Assembly: GCF_027531545.1 (NCBI RefSeq)
Contig: NZ_JAPZSC010000010.1
Location: forward strand, 62,001-126,000
Direction: 5' to 3'
Source: Silanimonas sp.
GTDB lineage: Bacteria; Pseudomonadota; Gammaproteobacteria; Xanthomonadales; Xanthomonadaceae
DNA length: 64,000 bases
This document shows positions 1 through 8,756 of the stretch, piece after piece. Made by a program: the position numbers and the translations under genes. The notes beneath the pieces were generated by a model, which searched no databases, was not told the origin of the DNA, and saw nothing but the letters and a program-made list of their open reading frames with translations. Numbering within the stretch: the first letter of the stretch is position 1; every line of letters starts with the position of its first letter.

Positions 1-326
1 CGGCGCTGAATCTGGCGCGCAACGAGCGACGCTGGCAGTCGCTGCGGCACTGGCTGCCGTGGCGCGACGAATCCTTACCGGAACCGCTCGGCGAGGACAG
101 CGCTCTGTCGAAAGCCGAAGCCACCGAACTGCGTGCCGCCCTCGCCGCCCTGCCCGAGCGCGAGCGCGAAGTGCTGGTGCTGGCCGAGTTCATGGGCCTT
201 TCCACCGCGGAGATCGCAGAAGCGCTGGGTATCCCGCCCGGCACGGTCGGCTCGCGTCGCCACCATGCCGTGAAGAAGCTGGCGCAGCGCTACGCACCTG
301 CCATCGGAGCCGCCCGAGATGCATGA
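1..326 (+). CDS. RNA polymerase sigma-70 family (ECF-type) factor, C-terminal part
   Basis: The reading frame enters from outside the window and ends at TGA 324-326, leaving about 107 codons. The visible part is sigma region 4: a helix with the [12 protein letters not shown] pattern followed by the helix-turn-helix [20 protein letters not shown], then KLAQR. This part recognises the -35 element. Regions 1-2 lie off the window, so the class (ECF versus other group) is inferred from the short linker and this region 4 pattern. The last 8 bases overlap the next gene, which starts at 319 and encodes a single-pass membrane protein. That arrangement is usual for a sigma/anti-sigma pair. Confidence 0.85.
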   Translation, partial: ALNLARNERRWQSLRHWLPWRDESLPEPLGEDSALSKAEATELRAALAALPEREREVLVLAEFMGLSTAEIAEALGIPPGTVGSRRHHAVKKLAQRYAPAIGAARDA

Positions 327-690
327 CTCGCCGACGCCCCTGCCCGCGCTACGATCGACGCTTCGCCGCAGTCTCGTTCCGCCGCCCGGCGGCAGCGCGC
401 GGCTGGCCCAAGCCCTCGCCGCGGCAACGAACGGACCACGCGCTTCTCGCCTCCGTCCTGCTCTGGCGGCCGCCGCAGCGCTCGCGATGGTCGCGGTCAC
501 GACCCTGCCGCTGCGCACCGCCGTCGAGCGCCACGAAGCCCGGCAGCAGATGGAGGTGCGCCTCGTCGCCGCCGTCGCCGAGGCCGGCCGCCTCGGCCCC
601 GAGGTCCGCATCCACGGCGCAAGCGTGCAGCGGCTGCCCAGCAGGGTGCCGGGCGTCCGGGTCTACCGCGTCGAGCCGCAAAGTCCCTGA
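319..690 (+). CDS. Small single-pass membrane protein, possible anti-sigma factor
   Basis: Encodes 123 residues and I do not recognise a named family. The N-terminal 40 residues are basic and Pro-rich. A hydrophobic segment around residues 46-66 (rich in Ala, Val and Leu) could cross the inner membrane, and the C-terminal half would then be periplasmic. Its start lies inside the end of the sigma factor gene (ATGCATGA, 8-base overlap), so the two are translationally coupled. By position it is a candidate anti-sigma or sigma-associated protein. No zinc-binding HxxxCxxC motif of ZAS anti-sigma factors is present, so the role is inference only. Confidence 0.55.
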   Translation: MHDSPTPLPALRSTLRRSLVPPPGGSARLAQALAAATNGPRASRLRPALAAAAALAMVAVTTLPLRTAVERHEARQQMEVRLVAAVAEAGRLGPEVRIHGASVQRLPSRVPGVRVYRVEPQSP

Positions 691-766
691 GAGCGGCCCC
701 GAGCCCGGATTCAGCGCCCGTGGGGTATCCTCCGCGGCCTCTTTCCGACCCCTCCCGAGAACCGCC

Positions 767-1321
767 ATGGGCCTGAGCCTCGTCCCGACCGGCCGCGACG
801 TGCCGAACGAAATCAACGTCATCATCGAGATCCCGAAGGACGCCGAGCCGGTGAAGTACGAGGTCGACAAGGAGACCGGCGCGATCTTCGTCGACCGCAT
901 CCTCTCGACCCCGATGCGCTACCCGTGCAACTACGGCTATGTGCCGCACACCCTGTGCGGCGACGGCGACCCGGTCGACGTGCTGGTGATCCTGCCGCTG
1001 GCCCTGGTGCCGGGCTCGGTGATCCGCTGCCGCCCGGTCGGCATGCTGAAGATGACCGACGAGGCCGGTGAGGACACCAAGCTGGTCGCCGTGCCGGTGC
1101 CGAAGGTGTTCAAGGGCTACGAGCACATCACCGACATCGCCCAGGTCTCGCAGCACTGGCTGGAGCGCATCGGCCACTTCTTCGAGCACTACAAGGACCT
1201 CGAGAAGGGCAAGTGGGTCAAGCTCGAGGGCTGGGAGGGCAAGGACGCGGCCATCAAGGAAATCGTCGACGGCATCGCGCGCTTCAACGCCGTTCCGGAC
1301 GACGAGAAGCCGGCTTTCTGA
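767..1321 (+). CDS. ppa: Inorganic pyrophosphatase (family I)
   Basis: Hydrolyses pyrophosphate to two phosphates in the cytoplasm, pulling biosynthetic reactions forward. The 184-residue length is normal for bacterial hexameric enzymes. The signature DGDPVDV sits at residues 66-72 and supplies metal-binding aspartates; NYGYVPHT at 55-62 and the [11 protein letters not shown] segment near the C-terminus are also typical. The frame stays open far upstream, but the ATG at 767 matches the family N-terminus. A candidate -10 (TATCCT, near 726-731) lies about 35 bases before it. The gene is monocistronic: a hairpin with a T-run follows at 1351-1380. Confidence 0.97.
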   Translation: MGLSLVPTGRDVPNEINVIIEIPKDAEPVKYEVDKETGAIFVDRILSTPMRYPCNYGYVPHTLCGDGDPVDVLVILPLALVPGSVIRCRPVGMLKMTDEAGEDTKLVAVPVPKVFKGYEHITDIAQVSQHWLERIGHFFEHYKDLEKGKWVKLEGWEGKDAAIKEIVDGIARFNAVPDDEKPAF

Positions 1322-1350
1322 TCGGCCGACCGCCTTCGCTCCCTCCCCGG

Positions 1351-1380
1351 ACCCCGGCCCCGTGCCGGGGTTCGCGTTTT
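1351..1380 (+). terminator. Rho-independent terminator after ppa
   Basis: An 8-bp stem ACCCCGGC/GCCGGGGT (1351-1358 with 1364-1371) with a 5-base loop is followed by TCGCG and four T. It sits 30 bases after the pyrophosphatase stop and well before the next gene. Confidence 0.7.
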
Positions 1381-1475
1381 GTGGCCGAGCGCAGCGACGC
1401 CGGGGGCGGCCGGGCGTATCCTCCATCGCATCAGGCCCGCGCCGTCGCGGGCCGCATCCCGGAAGGAGCCCGTCC

Positions 1476-2552
1476 ATGTTCGTCCTGATCGTCGGCCATG
1501 ATCTCGAGCGCAGCGCGGACCTTTCCGCCACGCTGACGGCCCTCGGCCTCGACTGGACCGTGAAGTGGGTGGGCGAAGCCGCCGAGGCGCAGGCCCTGCT
1601 GGAAGGCCGCGGCGTCGACGTCTTGGCCGTCGATGGCGGTGAAGCCCGCGGCATCGACGTGCTGCGCCGCGCCCGCGAGAAGAACCCCACGGCCGTGCGG
1701 CTGCTGCTGCTGCCGCCGGGCGCCGAACCCAGCGCCGCCGCCATCGACATCGCGCACCGCCATCTGGGCCTACCGCTGCAGGCGAACGCGATGGTCGATG
1801 CCGTCGAGGGCATCGGCGAACTGTTCGAGGTGCTCGACAACCCCGACCTGAAGTCGAAGGTCGGCGCCATCGCGCAGCTGCCGCCGTCGCCGGAAAGCTA
1901 CCTCGCCATCTCGAAGGCGCTGGCCGACCCGAATGTCGGTGCCGCGCAGGTGGTGTCGATGCTGACCAAGGACCCGGCGCTGGTCGCCAAGGTGCTGCGC
2001 GTCTGCAACTCGGCGTTCTTCTCCGGCGGCCGGCCAGTGGCCGACCTGAAGGCTGCGGTCGTCCGCCTGGGTCTTGAGACGCTGCGCCGCGTGGTGCTCG
2101 CCGCCGAGGCGCTGTCGGCGAACAACGGCCCCGACGCCGAGACGGTGCGTCGCCGGGCCTTCTTCGCTTCGCAGCTGGCCGCGCGCCTGCTGCCGGGCCC
2201 GAGCGCGGAAATGGCCGCCACGGCCGCGATGCTCGCCGAACTCGGCCGACTGCTGCCGGGCTTCAAGGACGCCTACGGCAAGGACGGCCACGCCAGCTAT
2301 GCCGACGCCGGCGCTTGGCTGCTGGGGCTCTGGGGCCTGCCGATGCCGATCGTCGAAGGCGTGGCCTTCCACCTCGAACCGACGCGCAGCCGCCAGCGCG
2401 GCTTCTGGATTCCCGGCGCCGTCCACGTGGCGCACGCCCTCGTGGGCAGCATCCCGTTCGACGAGGCCTGGCTCGACGCCAGCGGCCTGCGCGACAAGCT
2501 GCCCGAGTGGCAGCGCATCCACCAGAAGCTGGCGGACGCCGAAAGCGCATGA
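1476..2552 (+). CDS. HDOD-domain signalling protein with receiver-like N-terminus (first copy)
   Basis: Encodes 358 residues. Residues 1-115 look like a response-regulator receiver fold (VLIVGHD at the start, VDVLAVDGG where the phospho-acceptor region would be). The N-terminal acidic pair and the usual terminal Lys are not clear, so it may be a pseudo-receiver. From about residue 130 comes an HDOD domain: IAQLPPSPESY, the DPALVAKVLRVCNSAFF segment, and LGLETLRRVVLA. HDOD proteins act in bacterial signalling and are not themselves proven phosphodiesterases. ATG 1476 follows a GGAAGGAG ribosome site. The stop overlaps the next gene by ATGA, and that gene encodes a paralogue. Confidence 0.88.
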   Translation: MFVLIVGHDLERSADLSATLTALGLDWTVKWVGEAAEAQALLEGRGVDVLAVDGGEARGIDVLRRAREKNPTAVRLLLLPPGAEPSAAAIDIAHRHLGLPLQANAMVDAVEGIGELFEVLDNPDLKSKVGAIAQLPPSPESYLAISKALADPNVGAAQVVSMLTKDPALVAKVLRVCNSAFFSGGRPVADLKAAVVRLGLETLRRVVLAAEALSANNGPDAETVRRRAFFASQLAARLLPGPSAEMAATAAMLAELGRLLPGFKDAYGKDGHASYADAGAWLLGLWGLPMPIVEGVAFHLEPTRSRQRGFWIPGAVHVAHALVGSIPFDEAWLDASGLRDKLPEWQRIHQKLADAESA

Positions 2553-3664
2553 GCCTGCGCGTCGCGCTGGTCGACCATCCCGACCAGCACGGCGACCTGC
2601 GCCGCCTCGCCGCCGAACTGCCGCGCGAGTGGGTCGTCATCGACGGCCTGCGCCCCGAACAGCTGCTGGAAGATGCCGCCTTGGGCGGCATCGATGCGGT
2701 TTTCACCAGCGCCGACCCCGGCGCGATCGATGGCGCCACCCTGCTCCAACGCCTGCAGCGGGTCTGCCCGGAAGCGCTGCGCGTGCTGGTGCTTCCCACA
2801 GGCTTCGATCCGCGGCGAAGCGAGCGCCTCGCCGCTGAACCCGCCGTTCAACAGGTGGTGTCGGCGCCCTTCGAAGCCAGCACGGTGCGCGCCGCGATGC
2901 GTCGCGTGCTCACCGTGCGGAGCCTGCTGCGCGATCCGGACCTGCGGTCCGAGCTCGGCCAGGTCGAGCGCCTGCCCGCCTCGCCAAGCGCCTACCTGAG
3001 CCTGCGCATGGTCGTGGCGGACGACAACGCCGGGACCGACGAGGCCGTGCAGGTGCTGCGGCGTGATCCGGTGCTCGCGGCCCGGGTGCTGCGCGTGGCG
3101 AACTCGGCGCTGTACTCGCGCGGCCGACCGATCCTCGATCTCACCGTGGCGACCCAGCGCCTCGGCCTGCAAACCCTCGTGCAGCTCGTGCTGGCCAGCG
3201 AAGTGTTCAGCCGTCTCGGCGACGGCGATGGTCAAGCGGCGCAGACGCGCGCGCTGCTGGCGTCGACCTTGGCCATGCGCATCGCGGCGACGCCGCGCGA
3301 CGCGGGGCTCGCCGGCAGCGCGGCACTGCTCGCCGATCTCGGGCGGCAGCTGCCCGGTTCGCTGTTGAACGCACCGCCCCATCCCAGCGAACTCTGGCAA
3401 GTAGCGCCGCGAGTGACCTTGCTGGGCGCGGGCCTGATGGCGCTGTGGGGCCTGCCGATGGAAATGGTGGAAGCCGTCGCCTTCCACCACGCGCCGGGAC
3501 GGCTCGCCGGACGCGGTCTCGATGTGGTGGGCACGACGCATATTGCCCGCGCGCTCGTCGGCGACATCGCGCTCGACGAGGCATGGGTGGAGTCCTCCGG
3601 GCTCGCGCCACGCATGGCGGCATGGCGCGAGTTGGCGGATCGCCTGATGGCCGAAGCGGCCTGA
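2549..3664 (+). CDS. HDOD-domain signalling protein with receiver-like N-terminus (second copy)
   Basis: Encodes 371 residues with the same architecture as the gene before it. Residues 1-125 are a receiver-like domain beginning VALVDHPD, with IDAVFTSADPG in the acceptor region. The HDOD domain begins near VERLPASPSAY and contains DPVLAARVLRVANSALY and RLGLQTLVQLVLA. The two genes share a four-base ATGA overlap, so they are translationally coupled and may form a heteromer; that is inference. They diverged clearly in sequence, so the duplication is old. The gene converges with the fasciclin gene, stop codons 7 bases apart. Confidence 0.88.
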   Translation: MSLRVALVDHPDQHGDLRRLAAELPREWVVIDGLRPEQLLEDAALGGIDAVFTSADPGAIDGATLLQRLQRVCPEALRVLVLPTGFDPRRSERLAAEPAVQQVVSAPFEASTVRAAMRRVLTVRSLLRDPDLRSELGQVERLPASPSAYLSLRMVVADDNAGTDEAVQVLRRDPVLAARVLRVANSALYSRGRPILDLTVATQRLGLQTLVQLVLASEVFSRLGDGDGQAAQTRALLASTLAMRIAATPRDAGLAGSAALLADLGRQLPGSLLNAPPHPSELWQVAPRVTLLGAGLMALWGLPMEMVEAVAFHHAPGRLAGRGLDVVGTTHIARALVGDIALDEAWVESSGLAPRMAAWRELADRLMAEAA

Positions 3665-3671
3665 GAGGCGC

Positions 3672-4175
3672 TTACTCCGGCAGCATCACCGTGTCGATCA
3701 CGTGGATCACGCCATTGCTGGCGGCCACGTCGGTGGCGGTGATCGTCGCGCCGTCGATGGTGACGGTGCTGCCGCTGACATTGATGTCGGCATCGGCGCC
3801 GTTCACCGTCGTGGCCTTGTCGAGCTTCACCGCGTCGGCGGCAAGCACCTTACCCGCCACCACGTGGTAGGTGAGGATCGCGGCGAGCTTGGCCTTGTTC
3901 TCCGGCTTCAGCAGGTCTTCGAGCGTGCCGGCCGGCAGCTTGGCGAAGGCTTCGTCGGTCGGCGCGAACACCGTGAACGGGCCGGGGCCGCTGAGCGTCT
4001 CGACGAGGCCGGCGGCCTTGACCGCAGCGACGAGGGTTTCGAAATCGGCGTTGGCCGCGGCGACGTCGACGATGGTGCCCGGCGCCTTCTCGCCATGGTT
4101 GTGGGCGACGGCCGGCGTGGCGACGGCGGCGGCCACGGCGAGGGTGAGCAGCGAACGGTGCGCGAACGAGAGCAT
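3672..4175 (-). CDS. Secreted fasciclin (FAS1) domain protein
   Basis: Encodes 167 residues. The N-terminus has a signal peptide ending near ATPAVA (residue 23). The rest is a single FAS1 domain: the H1-type motif FTVFAPTDEAF, KLPAGTLEDLL, ILTYHVVAGKV and the closing NGVIHVIDTVMLP. FAS1 proteins are extracytoplasmic adhesion or binding proteins; in bacteria the ligand is usually unknown. ATG 4175 follows a CAGGAGT ribosome site and gives the signal peptide directly. It is divergent from the DsbD-N-like gene, with 152 bases between the two starts. Confidence 0.93.
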   Translation of the reverse strand: MLSFAHRSLLTLAVAAAVATPAVAHNHGEKAPGTIVDVAAANADFETLVAAVKAAGLVETLSGPGPFTVFAPTDEAFAKLPAGTLEDLLKPENKAKLAAILTYHVVAGKVLAADAVKLDKATTVNGADADINVSGSTVTIDGATITATDVAASNGVIHVIDTVMLPE

Positions 4176-4327
4176 GGACGACTCCTGGGGATTGGGGGAC
4201 GTGCGAAGTGCACGTGGCACACCTTGCCGAAGCCCCCGTCGGGCTGGCGTGCGTTTCGCGTGCAGGTGTTGTCGCGGCCCGGTGGCGACGGAGTGACGGC
4301 CAGACGTGCACGCGCGCTTCACTGCGA

Positions 4328-5233
4328 ATGACGACGCTGTGCGCTCCGATGCAGCGACCCGTGCCGACCGCCACCGTGCCGCGCCTTCCTCTCGCCTCAT
4401 TGATGGGCTTTGCCGCGAGCTTCGCCATCGCGTCGCTGTCGTCGCCCGCCACCGCGATGACGCCGACGCTCAACGCCCGCGTCGCGCTGGTCGCCGACCA
4501 CGCCAGCGTGGTGCCGGGCCAGTCCTTCAAGGCCGGCCTTCGCATCGTCCACGACAAGGGCTGGCATACGTACTGGGCGAACCCCGGCGATTCCGGCCTG
4601 CCCACGCGCTTCGACTGGACACTCCCCGCAGGCGCCAGCGCCGGCGCGATCGAATGGCCACTGCCGGAACGCCTGCTCGCCAGCGGACTCACCAACTTCG
4701 GCTACAGCGATGCGCTGCTTCTGCCCGCCACGCTGCGCGTGCCGACGGATGCCGTCGCCGGCTCGCGCTTCCGCGCCACGCTGCGCGCGCGCTGGTTGAT
4801 CTGCGAGGAAGCCTGCATTCCCGACGAGGCCACGCTGACGCTCGACCTGCCCATCGAAGCCGCGCCGCGCGCGTCCGTTGATGCGGCGGATTTCGAAGCG
4901 ACCGCCGCGCGCGTGCCGGCGGCGCCCCATGCACCGAGCGGCCACAGCTGGCGCGACGCCACCCACGTCGCGACGCAGATCGACGAGGCCGACGCGATGC
5001 TGCGCGGCGCGACGCGCATCGAGGTGTTCCCGCTCACGCCGCAGATCGTCACGTCCACGCGCATCGACGCCCGCTTGGGTCCCGACGGTGCCTTGCGTTT
5101 CCGCCACCCCGCCAGCGAGTACTTCGACCGCATGCCGCCCCGCGTCGACTGGGTGATCGGCGCGCGGGGCGAAGACGGCCGATGGCGCGCCCTCCAGGTC
5201 TCGCTGCCGGCGGAAGACGCGCGCACCCCTTGA
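4328..5233 (+). CDS. Secreted protein with DsbD N-terminal-like domain only
   Basis: Encodes 301 residues with an N-terminal signal sequence (hydrophobic stretch ending SSPATA, about residue 43). The mature part matches the periplasmic N-terminal domain of DsbD/ScsB-type reductases: GWHTYWANPGDSGLPT, an IEWPLPERL segment, FGY, and the Cys-bearing strand ARWLICEEACIP. The transmembrane and thioredoxin domains of full DsbD are absent, so it is a stand-alone domain, probably passing electrons to a periplasmic partner. The next gene, 31 bases downstream, encodes a periplasmic thioredoxin-fold protein, a likely partner. The start is uncertain: ATG 4328 and ATG 4349 are both possible and neither has a clear ribosome site. 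Confidence 0.8.
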   Translation: MTTLCAPMQRPVPTATVPRLPLASLMGFAASFAIASLSSPATAMTPTLNARVALVADHASVVPGQSFKAGLRIVHDKGWHTYWANPGDSGLPTRFDWTLPAGASAGAIEWPLPERLLASGLTNFGYSDALLLPATLRVPTDAVAGSRFRATLRARWLICEEACIPDEATLTLDLPIEAAPRASVDAADFEATAARVPAAPHAPSGHSWRDATHVATQIDEADAMLRGATRIEVFPLTPQIVTSTRIDARLGPDGALRFRHPASEYFDRMPPRVDWVIGARGEDGRWRALQVSLPAEDARTP

Positions 5234-5264
5234 TCCGATCCATCCACCACCACGGAGCACTGCC

Positions 5265-5867
5265 ATGAAGACCCTTCTCGCCGCCTCGCTCGGCACCGCG
5301 CTCGCCTTCGCCGGCAGCCTCCACGCCGCCGCCACCGTCGGCCAGCCCGCCCCCGCCTTCACCCTGACGGACACGAAGGGCACCACGCATTCGCTCGCCG
5401 ACTTCGCGGGCAAGACCGTGGTGCTGGAGTGGTTCAACCACGAGTGCCCGTTCGTGAAGAAGCACTACGGCGCGGGCAACATGCAGCGGCAGCAGGCCGC
5501 GGCGACCGGCAAGGGCGTGGTGTGGCTGACCATCAACTCCTCGGCGGCGGGCAAGCAGGGCCACGTCAACGCCGAGCAGGCCAACGCCATCCTTGGCGAG
5601 TGGAAGGCCAGCCCCACCGCCTTCCTGCTCGACCACGACGGCACGGTCGGCCAGGCCTACGGCGCGAAGACCACGCCGCACATGTACGTGATCGATGGCG
5701 AAGGCGTGCTGCGCTACAACGGCGCGATCGACTCGAACCCCAGCGCCGACCCGGCCGACATCCCGGGTTCCACGCAGTACGTCGACGCCGCGCTGGGCGA
5801 CCTTGCCGCGAACCGCGCGGTCGCTCGCGGCACCACGCAGCCCTACGGCTGCTCGGTGAAGTACTGA
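5265..5867 (+). CDS. Periplasmic thioredoxin-fold redoxin
   Basis: Encodes 200 residues with a signal peptide (MKTLLAAS to LHAAA). The mature protein has the AhpC/TlpA-like start VGQPAPAFTLTDTKG, then a WFNHECPFVKKHY active-site segment with one Cys (residue 61), and ends QPYGCSVKY with a second Cys at 196. The segment TPHMYVIDGEGVLRYNGAID carries the cis-Pro of thioredoxin folds. The single-Cys ECPF site, instead of CxxC, is characteristic of a redoxin subfamily of unassigned substrate; peroxidase or thiol oxidoreductase are both possible. It probably forms an operon with the DsbD-N-like gene before it. Confidence 0.88.
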   Translation: MKTLLAASLGTALAFAGSLHAAATVGQPAPAFTLTDTKGTTHSLADFAGKTVVLEWFNHECPFVKKHYGAGNMQRQQAAATGKGVVWLTINSSAAGKQGHVNAEQANAILGEWKASPTAFLLDHDGTVGQAYGAKTTPHMYVIDGEGVLRYNGAIDSNPSADPADIPGSTQYVDAALGDLAANRAVARGTTQPYGCSVKY

Positions 5868-5882
5868 TCGATCGAAGCGGGC

Positions 5883-5903
5883 GGTCGCCGCGGCGCGGCG
5901 ATC
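5883..5903. terminator. GC-rich hairpin between convergent genes
   Basis: GGTCGCCGC (5883-5891) and GCGGCGATC (5895-5903) pair with one G-U across a 3-base loop. It lies between the stops of the redoxin and the serine hydrolase and touches the stop of the latter. There is no T-run on either side, so terminator function is only plausible. Confidence 0.3.
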
Positions 5904-7221
5904 AGCCCAGCCCCAGCACCGTGGGCAGGAAGGCCGCGCCGGCGCGATGCGGGCGCGGCCTTTCGCGTTCGGCCGCCAGCGCGGCGCGACCGAGGGCCGC
6001 GAGGAAGGGCCGGCTGACCGTGTCGTACTCGTAGCGGTCGTCGTTGAGCACACCGTCGGCATTGGCGTAAAGGTTCGCGCTCATCAGCACCTCGCCCTGC
6101 CCGTCGGCCTCGGTGAGCAGGGCGGTTTCGCCCTGGTGCCCGAAGGCTTCGCCGGTCTTGCCGAAGCTGCGGAAACCGCGGGGCGCGGCATTGCGATCGC
6201 CGACGACGAAGAACTTCGCGTAGCCGTCGCCGAACGCCGCCGGTGCATGCGTGCCGGTGGCAAGCAGCGGCGATTCGCGCGGGAACAAGCCGATGATGCG
6301 CAGCAGGGACAGCCGCGTCGTCGCGCTCAGCGCCCAGCGCTGCGAGCGCCGTGTCGCTTCCGGGAAAGCCAGCCGCAGCAGCATCGCGTGCGCGTCCTCG
6401 AGCGGCAGGAAATTCGCCGTGCTGAAATCGCGCGGCCCTGTTTCGATGCGGCCGCGATCGTCCTGCCAAGCCGCGCCCTTCAGCGCGCTGCCGAACGGGA
6501 ATCGACGCGCCGCCGCGCGGCGTGCGTCCGAGGTCCAGCGCGGCACCCAGGCGAACTCGCCGTCCGGCCCGGTTTCCGGCGCCTCGATGCGCGAGGCCAC
6601 GGTCTGCCGGTTCAATCGCGCGTCGGGCGAACCGAGCCGCGAGATCATTCGCACGTCGTCGAAGCCCAGTTCGGCGAGGCGCGCGTGGATCCGATCCGGG
6701 CCGAGCAGGTCGTAGAGCCGGTTGAACGGCACGTTCTCGCTGACCACGAGCAGGCGCCACAGCGTCTGCCACACCGGCTCGACCAGCGGCTCCGCGGCCT
6801 CCCAGTTGCCGCTGCGCGGCGCGCTCGCCAGCACCGTCCGCGCATTGAACCCGAGGTTCGCGGCTTCCAGCACTTCCGCCACCAGCAGCGCGATCGGGAG
6901 CTTCACCACGCTCGCCGCCGGGAACCAGCGCTGGCGCTGCACGCCGAAGGTCGCGGTCGCGAAGCGCGCGCTGCCATCCGCCTCGCGCTCGATGCGCGTC
7001 AGCGCAATCTGCACCTCGCGGCGCGGGTCGCGCAGCACCTCACGCTGTGCGGCCGGCAGGTGGGCGAACACGGCGTCGAACAGCGCCTGCGCTTCCGCGC
7101 CCTGCAACCGGCGATGGCGGCGGCCGGCCGGGGTCACGGCGGGCACCTGCGCGCGTAGCGGAGCGCCGAGGCCGAGCAGCCCCAGCGCGGCGAGGCCTTT
7201 CAGCAGGTCGCGGCGGTCCAT
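5902..7221 (-). CDS. Secreted serine hydrolase, class A beta-lactamase / PBP fold
   Basis: Encodes 439 residues. The N-terminus MDRRDLLKGLAALGLLGLG is a probable Tat-type signal (RRDLLK). The three serine-acyl-enzyme motifs are present in order: SVVK (104-107, nucleophile Ser104 and Lys107), SEN (161-163) and KTG (355-357). The gap between the second and third motifs is longer than in true class A beta-lactamases (about 290 residues in total), so a peptidase or other hydrolase role is at least as likely as antibiotic resistance. It ends a minus-strand operon after the antiporter and the sugar transporter, 10 bases downstream of the latter, which hints at an envelope or nutrient role. Confidence 0.82.
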   Translation of the reverse strand: MDRRDLLKGLAALGLLGLGAPLRAQVPAVTPAGRRHRRLQGAEAQALFDAVFAHLPAAQREVLRDPRREVQIALTRIEREADGSARFATATFGVQRQRWFPAASVVKLPIALLVAEVLEAANLGFNARTVLASAPRSGNWEAAEPLVEPVWQTLWRLLVVSENVPFNRLYDLLGPDRIHARLAELGFDDVRMISRLGSPDARLNRQTVASRIEAPETGPDGEFAWVPRWTSDARRAAARRFPFGSALKGAAWQDDRGRIETGPRDFSTANFLPLEDAHAMLLRLAFPEATRRSQRWALSATTRLSLLRIIGLFPRESPLLATGTHAPAAFGDGYAKFFVVGDRNAAPRGFRSFGKTGEAFGHQGETALLTEADGQGEVLMSANLYANADGVLNDDRYEYDTVSRPFLAALGRAALAAERERPRPHRAGAAFLPTVLGLG

Positions 7222-7231
7222 GCGGCGGAGG

Positions 7232-8728
7232 CTAGTCGAGCTTGACGTTCAAGGCGAGCACGCCCGCCACCAGCATCGAGAAGCCGCCCATCACCAGCGC
7301 GAAGATCGGTTGGCCGTCGAAGAAGGTCGTCAGCACGAAGCCGAGGATGCTCGCGGCGACGAGCTGTGGGATCACGATGAAGAAATTGAAGATGCCCATG
7401 TAGACACCCATTTTCCCAGCCGGCAGGCAGTCGGCGAGCAGCGCATAGGGCAGCGACAGGATCGACGCCCACGCGAAGCCGACGCCGACCATGCTGAGCA
7501 GCAGCCACTGCGGATCGTCGATGAGGTAGAACGAGATCAGCCCGAGGCCGCCCAGCGACAGGTTGATCAGGTGCGATAGGCGCGCGCCGTAGCGCTTCAC
7601 CATGAACGGGATCAGGATCGCCGCGATCGCCGCGAAGCCGTTGTACGCGGCGAACAGCACGCCCACCCAGTCGGCGCCGTCATTGTAGGCCCGCGACGTG
7701 GCGTCGGTCGCGCCGAAATGGACGGCCGTGACCGTGCTGTTGGTGTAGATCCACATCGCGAACAGCGCGAACCACGAGAAGAACTGCACGACCGCCAGCT
7801 GGCGCATGCGGTTCGGCATCGTGTAGAGGTCGTGCATGATCTCGCCGGCCATGCCGAAGGCACTTCCGGTGCCCAGCCACCACAGCAGCGCGCCGTAGAC
7901 CGCGATGCCGACGCTGAGCACGTACAGATCGCGCTCGAGCCCGAAGCCGGTGATCGCCGCGGTCGCCGCCACGCCGAGCGCCAGCAGCAGCCGGCCCTGG
8001 GCACGCGCGCGCGCGCCGTCGATGGACGGGCTCGACGGGGCCGCGGCCGAGGTCGCGGGCGCATGCACGTCCGGCGGGTACTCGCGGCTGCCGACGATCG
8101 TCCACATCACCGCCGTGAACAGCACCACTGCGCCGGCGTAGAACGCGTAGCGCACGTTGTCAGGCACCACGCCTTCGGGTGCGGTGTTCGGCACGCCGGC
8201 GAGCGTGAGCAGCCACGGCAGCAGGCTCGCCACCACCGCGCCGATGCCGATGAAGAAACTCTGCATCGAGTAGCCGGTGGCGCGCTGACGCGGCGGCAGC
8301 TGGTCCGCCACGAAGGCGCGGAACGGCTCCATCGTGATGTTGATCGACGCGTCCAGCACCCACAGCAGGCCGGCGGCGATCCATAGCGCCGGCGAGTTCG
8401 GCATGGCGATCAGCGCAAGGCTCGACAGCACCGCGCCGATCAGGAAGTACGGCCGACGCCGACCCAGCAGCGGATGCCAAGTGCGATCGCTGAGGTAGCC
8501 GACGATCGGCTGCACCAGCAGGCCGGTCAGCGGCGCGGCGATCCACAGCATGGGGATGTCGTCCTTGGCGGCTCCGAGCGTCTCGAAGATGCGGCTGACG
8601 TTCGAGTTCTGCAGCGCGAAGCCGAACTGGATGCCCAGGAAGCCGAAGCACATGTTCCAGATCTGCCAGAACGACAGGGCCGGCCGGTCGTTCGCGGACG
8701 CGTGGGAAAGGGTGCCGCTGGATGCCAT
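7232..8728 (-). CDS. MFS sugar transporter (SLC45 / maltose-sucrose type)
   Basis: Encodes 498 residues with about 12 membrane segments. The opening FWQIWNMCFGFLGIQFGFALQ and the MFS motif A region GYLSDRTWHPLLGRRRP resemble the SLC45-like proton-coupled disaccharide carriers of Gammaproteobacteria. The SINITMEPFRAFVADQLPPR segment is also typical of that group. By context (alpha-glucan locus) it probably brings maltose or maltodextrin from periplasm to cytoplasm. ATG 8728 follows an AGGAG site. It is 28 bases downstream of the antiporter gene on the same strand. No copy of the locus operator was found before this operon, so regulation may differ from the glucan genes. Confidence 0.88.
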   Translation of the reverse strand: MASSGTLSHASANDRPALSFWQIWNMCFGFLGIQFGFALQNSNVSRIFETLGAAKDDIPMLWIAAPLTGLLVQPIVGYLSDRTWHPLLGRRRPYFLIGAVLSSLALIAMPNSPALWIAAGLLWVLDASINITMEPFRAFVADQLPPRQRATGYSMQSFFIGIGAVVASLLPWLLTLAGVPNTAPEGVVPDNVRYAFYAGAVVLFTAVMWTIVGSREYPPDVHAPATSAAAPSSPSIDGARARAQGRLLLALGVAATAAITGFGLERDLYVLSVGIAVYGALLWWLGTGSAFGMAGEIMHDLYTMPNRMRQLAVVQFFSWFALFAMWIYTNSTVTAVHFGATDATSRAYNDGADWVGVLFAAYNGFAAIAAILIPFMVKRYGARLSHLINLSLGGLGLISFYLIDDPQWLLLSMVGVGFAWASILSLPYALLADCLPAGKMGVYMGIFNFFIVIPQLVAASILGFVLTTFFDGQPIFALVMGGFSMLVAGVLALNVKLD

Positions 8729-8756
8729 GGATCAGGACTCCTGTGGGTTGCGCCGG

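Noticed and set aside
59..766. Long N-terminal extension of the pyrophosphatase frame
   Set aside because: It overlaps the sigma factor and membrane-protein genes and is unlike any pyrophosphatase; ATG 767 gives the family N-terminus.
4564..4574. GCATACGTACT in the DsbD-N-like gene
   Set aside because: Within the conserved codons for HTYWA; symmetry is partial and there is no promoter nearby.
5902..7221. Assignment as an antibiotic-resistance beta-lactamase
   Set aside because: The three motifs fit the superfamily, but length and motif spacing differ from true class A enzymes and context is nutrient uptake.
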